Positions 9,156 through 17,649 of a DNA stretch of 19,429 bases are shown one piece after another; position 1 is the first letter of the stretch, and every line of letters starts with the position of its first letter. Origin of the DNA: Echinostoma caproni. Its lineage: Eukaryota > Platyhelminthes > Trematoda > Plagiorchiida > Echinostomatidae. The DNA lies in assembly GCA_900618425.1 (NCBI GenBank), contig UZAN01041621.1, forward strand, positions 1-19,429, given 5' to 3'. Under the pieces are notes generated by a model. It saw only the letters and a program-made list of their open reading frames with translations. It made no database searches and was not told where the DNA came from. A program made the position numbers and the translations under genes.

Positions 9156-9557
9156 TCATAGTTCGGGGTTCAAATGCCTAATACCGATGGCCTCGGCTGT
9201 AGTCAACGTATGCATTCTAACATATTTGGACCGGTTCGAAGGAACCTGATAGACAATGCGGATTGCTTCACTTGGGTCAACACGATGGCCAGTGTCTACT
9301 ACCAAGTGAGCGATAATCACACTTGTGATAGATCCGGAACCACCAGGACTCAGCCAACGGGGATGGTGTTCTTTCATGCGAATAGATAACCACCGTGCCG
9401 TTCGACCGACGTAGAGTGCGTCACAAACGCATTTGAACGAGTAAGCAATCATTGAAGCGGTCAACATCGGTAGTTTATGTTTATTCCGTATGGTTATCAG
9501 TGGCGAACTTTTGAAAGAGCAGTGTAGATGCATGGCGTTGAATCTGGATTTTACCAC
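9156..9557 (-). pseudogene. Penelope-like element GIY-YIG endonuclease domain
   Basis: A minus-strand frame of 133 codons is the C-terminal endonuclease of a PLE, which nicks target DNA for insertion. Residues 15-31 (FKSSPLITIRNKHKLPM) match the linker before the nuclease. C43 and C45, with H84 and H91 further on, fit the PLE CCHH zinc-binding arrangement. Y49-V-G51-R-T is the modified GIY-YIG core, followed by R60 and H64 (MKEHHP). TTAEAIGI places the catalytic Glu at 122, followed by N130 in LNPEL. The frame ends in TGA directly after LNPEL, where a Cys codon is usual and where the same frame continues with QKRFIQAV, so this is probably one premature stop. No reverse transcriptase is recognisable upstream (above 9557), so the copy is 5'-truncated, as PLE insertions often are. 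It is in opposite orientation to the reverse transcriptase relic at 3690-4670 and is a separate insertion. Confidence 0.9.
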
Positions 9558-10612
9558 TCCATTCGATCGTTCTACATAGGATAATCATTCGAAAACCACT
9601 GGAAATTAATTCTGGTGTCTAGTTTGTCGCGGTTAGGCTCACCTTACCTGCAAAATTCTCACAGATTCATCGTCACGATTAATTACGGACAGCTCCGAAA
9701 TGTAAAGGAGGATTTTGTTAAAAAATAAAAACAAGTATATACGCTGTTTCTTTACGGCTGAACGCAAAGGAGGTCCGGTTTAGTCTTCTCTACAAAAAGG
9801 TGCAAAGGCGTATTCGGAGAACACGGACGAATAAACACAAGCAGTTAGAATACATTATACGGGGTTCTTCCATTATTTTTCCGGCTCTGCGTCCGCATTC
9901 ACTCGGAGTCCGTCTCTTCTGTATCCACTATACGGTTGATTAACATATCTCATATATCATCAAGGTGGGTTTTGTGCGAACTTGAAAAACATCGTTTACC
10001 ATCACGCCTTTACTCCTATTCCCAAAATTAACATATAGAATAAACCACGGTGAAATGTTCAGGCAAAGTCCATTGTGTTAATCTGCCATGTAATAGTGAT
10101 CGATAAATCAATCAACAGTAAATTTTCCGTGAAATGAATTCCTACTGCAGGCATTGGTAGATAAATTCATTGAAACAGTCAACTGGGGACAACGAAGGCT
10201 GTTAAAATAAATGAGCCTCAAATGAGCTCTATTGAGCATTCGCCATTCGAGCGAATACAATACAATAAGTAAAATGTACACATCCTTGGACAGAATTGTA
10301 GCTGAAGTTGTTTTGATTGAAATTCACTGCATTTATACTGTTTTCTAAATATTCAGTTCTGCGTCCCACTTTCAATCGCCTTGAGTGTGCTCACAACGAC
10401 CAACCGTCAAGATGATTGAAGTTTTTTAAATATGTATTTTTGAAACAAAAGTTTTTTCGTAGATTGAGCGTACTGAGTGAAACGTAAACAAATCAATCGG
10501 AATGCCAGTACCAAGGAAGTAAAATGTTCGCGATCACTGTTCGTCATTCCTGTTGCGTTTCACTGTTACATACATTTTTGAGAATCTGGAGGACCGTGTA
10601 TTTACAATATAG
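9558..10612. other. Unassigned DNA
   Basis: No recognisable gene. On the minus strand a CAG|GTAAGG donor-like site at about 9656 follows about 20 open codons, but no convincing acceptor precedes them. The rest shows nothing I can support. Confidence 0.35.
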
Positions 10613-10628
10613 GGTCATGTTATTGCAG

Positions 10629-10695
10629 AAGCAATTGCGAAGAGTTTCGCTCTTGGAAAGTGCAGTTTCCCAAATGGAATATGCCAAAGAAATTG
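10629..10695 (+). CDS. Candidate short coding exon (67 nt), coiled-coil-like
   Basis: The acceptor is TTATTGCAG (AG at 10627-10628); an alternative AG at 10611-10612 would give 83 bases. The donor is ATTG|GTGAGC at 10695/10696. The open phase encodes KQLRRVSLLESAVSQMEYA followed by KEI, a highly charged, heptad-like helix. Phase 0 in and phase 1 out fit directly behind the candidate at 8531-8642. There is no family recognition. The short length means chance cannot be excluded. Confidence 0.32.
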
Positions 10696-11362
10696 GTGAG
10701 CTTGGTTGTAATCTGAATAATCAATCTCTTGTCTAATTTATAATAATTTTCTTGAAAAGTAGAAAAAGTTTTGAGAATATGATTTCGTTCATTTTTGAAT
10801 ATAATAATAAAAATAAAGCAAATAAACCGAACCGGTGTACTAATACTGCCATCACGTTTCTCATTGAATAAAGTGAATCTAAAATCGCCACAATTGATAC
10901 CACTCAGCTTGAAAACAAATAAAGTTGCACTGAACCTTTGCCTATTGATGAGTATCTGATTCATGAGTTATATCTATTTTAATCATTGGAAACTGCCATA
11001 TATTGTTTACATAATGATACCACTAAACGAATACTATGCTGGAAAATAATTCAAGGGTGAGATATGTTTCACATGGGATTCAGTTTAGGATGCGTGAACA
11101 AACCGCGACTTTAGTCGTGTAAATCTTGGGCTAAAGTGGAATCGCATCAGATAGTTACATTGTTCTTACTCTAACTGAATTCGAGGAAAAGTGATACCAC
11201 ATTCAGGATTTCTCCCCGTTGTAATTTGACATACCTAATAGAAAAGGACCGTTTGGCAGGCATGGGCTTGGGGAAGAACCAGGCTTCCTAACCGATATCG
11301 GACTGATTAGAAACAAATAAAATTTGAATTTATCGGAGTGTAACTAGTCGCTGTACCATGCG

Positions 11363-11405
<43 letters not shown>

Positions 11406-12341
11406 TTCATATCTCTCATTCGACTGCCCTACGAATGGTATGGTACGTATGGGTATTCCCAGCTAGAGAAAATATCACAGGAATGATTGAAATCATATAA
11501 GAGCAGTATAGTGGTATTTAGCATATTTAGCGTTTTATTTTAAATTATTTTGGGTTGTTTTACAAGTATAAATGTTTTGATGGCTTGCAACAGATCTAAT
11601 CTGCATAGAAGTTCATTTGCACAATTAAGGCACAAAATGTATGTAAGCGCAGAACATTTATTAGATGTCATTTTTTTGTGACGATTCGCTTTTCAATTAG
11701 CATCTATCAGGTTGTCCAGAAACTATTTGAANTTATTTGTTAGGGTATTCAGTTAAACTAATATCTAAAAAGAATATTTCGAATGGTGAACAGTGTAGTT
11801 TGTTCAGCCCCATCGCTCCAAGATGAACGGTGACATAACTTTTATACAAACATTCAACCACAGACGCAAACGGACACAACGCAGGGAATGTCTCCCTGTT
11901 TAATTCCTTCGGAAACTGGGTATACTAAGCTTCAGGGGATGCACATCCTTTTAGATGCAGTTGTCAAAGAAGCAGATGAAAACCTGTCAACATCAAAATA
12001 ACCGTAGAAATAAAATGCAGCTGATCTCAAAGATAGACATAATATGTCAACGGGGTTGTTGCATTATGTGTTCGCGCATAGATTTCACTCAATAACGTAT
12101 AGTACTATGCATCAAACCTATAAGGGGTTTCAGTCCTGTTTGCTTACTTTTGTTTATGAATATTTCCAGAATTGCTCCACCTTTGCAGAGTCAGCGCAAA
12201 GAGTCAAGTAAAACTTTAGGCACCCAAGAAAATGAATTTTCAGTAGTTTTGACAAGTTACAGTGGGAAAAATATTAAGCTCTGGAAAAAGAAGAAGCATA
12301 CATTTACTAAATAAAAAACAAACGGATTAGATAAAATCCTA
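10696..12341. other. Unassigned A+T-rich DNA
   Basis: It holds a (TA)n array (11364-11402), one undetermined base (n at 11732) and small palindromes such as CCGATATCGG near 11293. A possible 38-base exon at 12170-12207 has a good acceptor (TATTTCCAG) and a moderate donor (CAA|GTAAAA), but it is too short to call. Confidence 0.35.
11364..11402. repeat. (TA)n microsatellite, about 19 copies
   Basis: An uninterrupted TA dinucleotide run of 39 bases, flanked on both sides by TGCGTT-like sequence. It is likely length-polymorphic, and it is a self-complementary tract that can extrude as a cruciform. Confidence 0.95.
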
Positions 12342-13586
12342 ATGTGAGAGATGATTGTTCAAGTCAGCAATACTATTTGCTCGATTTATCAAGATGCGAG
12401 CAAAATAAGGGATCATGCTGTTTTCATGTGTGGTGGTGTGTGCACAAAGAATCCGACATTGGGAACGGGTATTCGGATGAAACACCGATTTATTGAGATG
12501 AGAGTGCAAGCAGTGTTCTTCATTGGACAGGATATGACTGATAAATCGATCGCATGAGTCAAACTGCTTGCTCACAATAAAGTCAACCAAAACGGTCTTT
12601 GAAATTCGACTGCAACGAGAAAGAAGTCTAAGAGATCTGGAAAAAAGAATTAAGTCTTTCTCCTTCAGACCAGAAAAACATACGGGAGAACAGTAAAATC
12701 AATCAATGCATGCAGTCACAAATTTAGGAATTACATTTAGGGGAACGCCGAACGTTTTGAGCCCAAAAGCGTAGAAGGATAGCGTACGAACCCTAATATA
12801 AACGTTTTCAACATGTTTGGACAAAGAAAGATTGTGTGACAAAGTAACTACAAGATATTTCACAAAGTTAGCTTTGGGGATGGTATTACTATTAACAGAA
12901 AGTTGAGGCTGATTACTCAAAAAGATTTGATAAGGCATGCTGTTTTAAGGCTAAAAGAAACATCCAGACATTTATCTACATTTAGCAATAAAGATGGGGA
13001 GTCGACCAACTAAAAATGTTATTGAGACAAACTTGAAGTTGAGAGAAACAATGAGGAACAGTTGAGGGACAGCCGACCACCACGTCATCAGCATACTTGC
13101 AGACGATAAAGCTGGAAGGGATGAGAAGATCCTTAAAATACAGTGAAAAAAAGAAGACAAAGTTGTACCCTGAAAAACTCCAGAGTTAACTTCTAGCACG
13201 GAGAAAGATTTATCGTTACAAAAAGTGTATTGCGTCCGATGAGTGAAATAATTAATTGGTACATTCAGCAAATTAGGTGCCAGACCACAATCCGAAAGAC
13301 GTTGAATGAGAATACCGCGGTCAAGTGATCCAAAAGCATTAGCAAAATCAAGAAAAGTTAAACGGACGAGGCCAATCCCCTTATCCAATAAGGATGAAAC
13401 GGAGTGAACAACGTGAGCAACAGCATCAAGAGTGGAAGGCGAATGTTCGTAAGCAACCTGAATAGGGTCATGGGTGACTGATAAAAGGGTCAGTCGGTCA
13501 AGAAGAACTCTTTCGAAAACTTTCAATAATGCTGGTTTGCTGATGTGCTTCATTCCCCGATAAACAGCTTGTTGCAATACTGACAT
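12342..13586 (-). pseudogene. CR1/Jockey-type non-LTR retrotransposon reverse transcriptase, decayed
   Basis: The minus-strand frame from 13586 to 12972 (204 codons) carries reverse transcriptase fingers and palm. ISKPALLKVFERVLLDRL is at residues 15-32. Motif A is FLDFANAF (78-85) with the first catalytic Asp at D80, then GLAPNLL and HRTQ (116-119). Motif B is SGVFQG (135-140), where Pro-Gln-Gly is usual. The frame then slips near a T7 run at about 13145. The YADD catalytic box is intact in the neighbouring frame (13095-13084), with flanking VCK and VVVG. The thumb and C-terminus return to the first frame at 12938-12342: NFVKYLVVTLSHNLSLSKHV, a stop at 12699-12701, then YCSPVCFSGLKEKDL, LRLLSRCSRISK, DFIVSK and TTTHENSMIPYFARIL, ending at 12342-12339. 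No endonuclease is seen upstream, so the copy is 5'-truncated. Stops and frameshifts make it inactive. It would copy its RNA at the target site if intact. Confidence 0.9.
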
Positions 13587-16298
13587 TCATCAAAACAATC
13601 ATCAAGATGCTTGGCTGCTACTTCCAAGTTAAAATTTAATGATTGCACGACCCTGTTCTCCGACGGAGACTAACAACAGGTTCCTATGAATGGAATCAAA
13701 ATTGTTTGCCCTTGGTTTAATAAAATTATTATTCGCAGTTCGGATACTTGAACCTATAGGTCACCATAGAAATGCATATATCCCGTTCTTGCGTCACTGA
13801 TTAGTGACTGTTGAAACAAGACCTAATGTGCACAGAAATACTGTTCTTGTCAAAATCTTTTGTAAAATTGGCAACCTCAGGGTATTTCGTCTTGCAAATA
13901 AAGAATGGTACGGCAGACGTTCTAACTAAAATTCGAAAAAGATAAGTTTTTCCAACCACATAAACAACGATATGTTTTCATTTGCTTTTTTCTAAATCCT
14001 GTGTTAAAAATAACTAACACCATCTATTTGGATATAACTTGAGCAATATAGATTCATCATATATTTTGAAAGCATTTACAGTAATAATCATCCGCATGCG
14101 AGATATACATAGTTGAGTACTGAATTACATTAAAAGCATCCTGTAATTGGTTGCTTAAAGCTTCTTCCTCCGCACAGGGTTGCAGCGGTAGCTTTTCATT
14201 TCAATCGGACTTTGTCTTATTCTATTTTGGATTACATGTTTTTTTGCCACAATTGTTTTACACTCCCGGGTTTTTCTTCTCTCGTGGCAACCAACATATC
14301 TCTCATTTTATTTAAGTTTATCAAACCTCCTTTTCTTATATGTGTGCACACTGTGTTTATTTCACGAGTTGTAAGAAATTTCTAAACTGCTGCACAAATC
14401 CTTTTCTGTCATTGTGTTAAGGTATCAGTGTACGAGTGTGTACGTCGTTCACTGTCAACCCCATGCACCTGCAATATCGTCACGTGAACGTCCCGGCTAA
14501 TTTTTCATCGCAGTTCTGGTAGAAAATCACTTGGTTTTTCTCACCTCACATATTTCTGTCAGTGTGGAAATATTTTTTTCCCATGTAAAATTTGCGACAT
14601 GCTATCTAAGTGGTTTTATAACCCAATCAACTGTCCGTCTCATAGGTACATGTAAATGTAAATGACTGTTTGGAAGTGAGGAAAGTTGTTCGCCCTATTC
14701 GCCTACGTACAAAACCTCCAACACTTACACTTCAGTCAATGTTCAAACCTCGCCGAATTATCCATAGTTGTTATTTCACTACATTAAGCATTGTTATTCA
14801 TCAAGTATATCATATTTTATCACTTAAAGAAATTGGGATTCGATTTTTAAAGATAATTGTTTCCGACACAATAATTATATATTTTTTAGAGAATCAAATA
14901 TTAGAAACAAGTATTATTTATTTTATTCATGTGTTGATGTGCCCCACCAGTTGACAGATTATTTCGGGTTCTTCCGATGCCATAAAACTAATGCAAATCA
15001 CGCACTTCACTTTTCGATCACCGGGTGGCAAACATCACGTACTTCAAAAATGTAACAAGAATAGCAAGCTGAATCGAATATTTTTTATCCAGGCGTCAAA
15101 CACGTTGTCGGAATATTTCTCCTCTCTAAAAGTGCATCGTTTTCTAGAGGTCTGTATTTAACGTAACTTCAAGCATAGAAGAGAGCAAAATGTTTATAAA
15201 TCGATAATTGTTTTTCCAATAACATTTTTCAAAATTTTTCTTCACATCCCCAAATGAGCCGGTGGAGAATTATGTTCGAATAGTCCGTGTGATAGACAAT
15301 GGAATAACGTGAGCCAGTATCATCCTGGACGATCAAATTACAAGCAGTCGTTGTCACTGTTTCTGTCTGTATGGCGAGATTCGGTTTCAACATCCGCAGG
15401 GGTACGTGATGTTTGAGACTGTGTTTGGTTAATTCGCCTGATCGAGTGAATGGAATCTCCGGTTTGTCCGTAAGACGTTTTTGTTCATCGTTTGCAAATC
15501 ATGAAACGGGATAGAAAACAAAAGAAAAGTGGAGCTATTGATCCGTTGTGTGCGATTTTTGTCTGGAGTTCATACTCATTGAATGGAGTTCCTCCATTAT
15601 TGCTACTATAAAATGATGTTACACTCGAGTGACCCAGCCCTTGGTAATCAAACGCGGTTGACTGCTTACCATCAGAAACAAGACTATAGTGGTAGTTAAT
15701 GAGATGAAGAATTATTAAGTATTACGAAAAATAATGATTGTATAATGTAACATTGTATGTACTCACTGTAAATAGAGTATATGTTGGAAGTTTCCTCTTT
15801 AGGTACCACCCAAATCAGTCAAGTCGTTACATCAAACTTACACACATCACCTTAATTGCCTACGTTGATGCCAACGAAGGTTGAATAATCCACAACTTAT
15901 TGATAACTGGCAAGCCTAATTTGTGTCGCTTAGTCTGTTCTTTAAGGAGCACGAGAGAGAGAGAACGATTTGTCCATTGCTTGGTGAAGTCTAATAAATT
16001 GTCAACTGCGATGGTTTATGCGCAGTCGTAAACAACAATTTGCAATTTGGTGGTCAAACACCTATTTTTGTTTCCCTTATAAATCCTTTTCACTGCAGTC
16101 GCAAATACCTTTGATTTTGTCATGAAAAATGTCATTAGGATAGTGTGATTTTGTTTTATACATATCTTTCGCCGGCTCAATCTCAAATCGAAATTGTCTC
16201 TTACTCCTGTGCAATAAAACGTGAGTGCTCTGAAGGGGATTGGTCATCGGGTCATGTTGCTGTTACTGACTTGCTCATCATTGGACGATATAAATAGG
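13587..16298. other. Unassigned DNA, one 89-codon open stretch
   Basis: Nothing recognisable apart from a minus-strand stretch open from 15498 to 15229, described separately. A plus-strand frame at 14670-14954 is A+T-rich and hydrophobic without a domain, and I regard it as chance. The remainder shows no gene, RNA or transposon I can support. Confidence 0.35.
15229..15498 (-). other. Open stretch of 89 codons without ATG start, uncertain
   Basis: Between two stops the minus strand is open for 89 codons and reads like a mixed globular sequence, with KPEIPFTRSGELTKHSLKHH, NLIVQDDTGSRYSIVYH and LHRLIWGCEEKF. The locally richer G+C reduces random stops. The antisense strand is also nearly open and looks equally protein-like, so composition alone could explain it. 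There is no clear splice acceptor. It could be an exon or a transposon scrap, or it could be nothing. Confidence 0.15.

Positions 16299-16342
<44 letters not shown>
16299..16342. repeat. (GATA)n microsatellite, about 11 copies
   Basis: A tetranucleotide GATA run of about 44 bases with no interruption, just after TATAAATAGG. GATA arrays are common in animal genomes and usually length-variable. Confidence 0.95.
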
Positions 16343-16445
16343 GATTCAACCACTGATATTGGTATCTCACTTTGGCGGCACACGCATACCTTCGATATCG
16401 ATTGGCCAGATGGTTCATACTAGATATTCACAACTACTGTGATTT

Positions 16446-16470
16446 GCTGACTCCAGTCCCTGAGGTCAGC
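16446..16470. other. Short hairpin (inverted repeat GCTGAC/GTCAGC)
   Basis: GCTGAC (16446-16451) and GTCAGC (16465-16470) are perfect complements. Inside them CAG and CTG pair around a three-base TCC loop, leaving a 2x2 internal mismatch. It is the neatest small stem-loop I noticed outside the ribozyme. It has no neighbouring coding sequence and no known family that I recognise. Confidence 0.5.
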
Positions 16471-16871
16471 TCCTGGTTTTTATAGCCTAAATATGCTTTA
16501 TCGTGACTCCGCGATTGGTCTGACATGCTTTCCGTCATACTAATGTCCGTATCAAAAAACTCTCTGAATGGTCCTATCCAATGGTTATGTCATCACATAA
16601 AGTAATTTGACGTATCAACTTTATCAGAAGTCTTCCGATATATAGATAAGGATAGATGCACGCTTAAGAAAGACCGTTTTGATGTTGCATAAAAAAGATA
16701 GTTGAAAAGGATGGTAAACTGCACCCGCATGTCACTGTATAATCAATGGTTTGAATCAAAGTTCTCACCACTGTAACATTTTACAGCATTTGGTAAATGT
16801 GCGGAATATAATTTTAAACCAAACTTATAATTGGAAGTAATGCTTTTAAAAGTCATACGTTTCTTCCTCAG

Positions 16872-16978
16872 GTTAATTCATGCCATCGAGGAATTAGAAT
16901 CATGCGTTTGTGACGATAAATGTTCTTTCTTTTCAAAAGGAATAATTGAAGTCAAATTACAGGGCCAGATTCAGCACA
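16872..16978 (+). CDS. Candidate internal coding exon (107 nt), product unknown
   Basis: The acceptor is very good (CGTTTCTTCCTCAG, AG at 16870-16871) and the donor is CACA|GTAAGA at 16978/16979. One phase is open for 35 codons: LIHAIEELESCVCDDKCSFF, then SKGIIEVKLQGQIQH. The other two phases are closed or lead quickly to stops. It enters in phase 2 and leaves in phase 1. The next candidate (17334-17392) enters in phase 1, so the two join to give an AGT Ser codon across the splice. The helical then strand-like pattern, with three Cys within seven residues, looks like real protein, but I cannot name it. Confidence 0.45.
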
Positions 16979-17223
16979 GTAAGACAAGGGAGTAGAATTT
17001 CCCATCGAATATGTCACAATTCCAGATCAAAACACGTAGTTTAGACGAACAGCGGTTTTCAATGAATCCATTTCAAGCAGTTACAATCACATTTCTGTTT
17101 TATAAAACAGTTAGTCTTATTGTTAGATCATTTTGGTGGATTGACTTCCCCCAATGAGATGATGATCACGATTGAAGTCATTTTTCTTCGGACAGAATCT
17201 GTTTCCTTTGCGGTCATCGGTCA

Positions 17224-17275
17224 GAATTGAACTCCGGTCCACCGATTACAGTCGTTGTCGTTTACAATTTCACCA
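17224..17275 (-). repeat. Degenerate tRNA-like Pol III promoter (possible SINE head)
   Basis: On the minus strand TGGTGAAATTG (17275-17265) resembles an A box and GAGTTCAATTC (17234-17224) a B box, 30 bases apart. The T-stem does not pair well and no acceptor stem is visible, so this is not a tRNA gene. It lies antisense within the predicted intron 16979-17333, a common place for SINEs. No hammerhead follows it. It could be coincidence. Confidence 0.25.
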
Positions 17276-17333
17276 CAAATTATTATAATGGAAAGTACTG
17301 TACTATCTTGCAAATGGCTCTTACATTTTCCAG

Positions 17334-17392
17334 GTTATAATTCGTTTTCACTCGTTTCCGTGAAAGTTTTCATTCTTGACCAGATTGTCATT
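17334..17392 (+). CDS. Candidate internal coding exon (59 nt), product unknown
   Basis: The acceptor is TTACATTTTCCAG (AG at 17332-17333) and the donor is ATT|GTAAGC at 17392/17393. Only phase 1 is open, giving YNSFSLVSVKVFILDQIVI, a hydrophobic strand-like stretch. Its phase follows correctly from 16872-16978 across a 355-base intron with GT and AG ends. It leaves in phase 0. Both splice sites are close to consensus, which makes the pair more convincing than either alone. Confidence 0.42.
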
Positions 17393-17517
17393 GTAAGCAG
17401 GAGCCTTGCTATTTGAACGAACTGCATTCTTCCCTTGGAACAGAATCAAGTAAATATTGGTCTTTCTCTTCACAAAGACTGTTTATGGTTGTTCATTTTG
17501 TTTTGTTGTTCTTGAAG

Positions 17518-17544
17518 TTCTCATGGATGACATGCATTGCCTAG
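17518..17544 (+). CDS. Possible terminal coding exon
   Basis: An acceptor with a T-rich tract (TTGTTGTTCTTGAAG, AG at 17516-17517) lies 125 bases after the previous donor. Read in phase 0, as that donor requires, it gives eight codons (FSWMTCIA) and then TAG at 17542-17544, so it could end the protein. An alternative reading in phase 1 stays open to a CAG|GTAAGA donor at 17644/17645 (about 42 codons, with MDDMHCLVV and YWPGCTFYIVYNIG), but its phase does not follow 17392. No AATAAA signal is evident nearby. Low confidence. Confidence 0.22.
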   Translation, partial: FSWMTCIA

Positions 17545-17649
17545 TGGTGTCAACATATATAAATATCGGTTATTGGCCCGGATGCACATTTTACATAGTC
17601 TATAATATCGGTTGTATGTTAAACAGCGTTCAGTTTCCATACAGGTAAG

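Noticed and set aside
9162..9178. B-box-like GGGTTCAAATGCC
   Set aside because: It lies within the PLE endonuclease frame, on the opposite strand, with no A box at the right distance.
9174..9389. Plus-strand open frame of 71 codons
   Set aside because: Antisense shadow of the GIY-YIG endonuclease frame.
9656..9720. Minus-strand donor CAG|GTAAGG with about 20 open codons upstream
   Set aside because: No convincing acceptor on the 5' side; the segment may be unrelated flanking sequence of the PLE.
12170..12207. 38-base exon candidate with acceptor TATTTCCAG
   Set aside because: Too short, and the donor GTAAAA is weak; several phases are open, so it carries little information.
14670..14954. 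Plus-strand frame of 94 codons
   Set aside because: Isoleucine-rich, A+T-driven composition, no domain or splice context.
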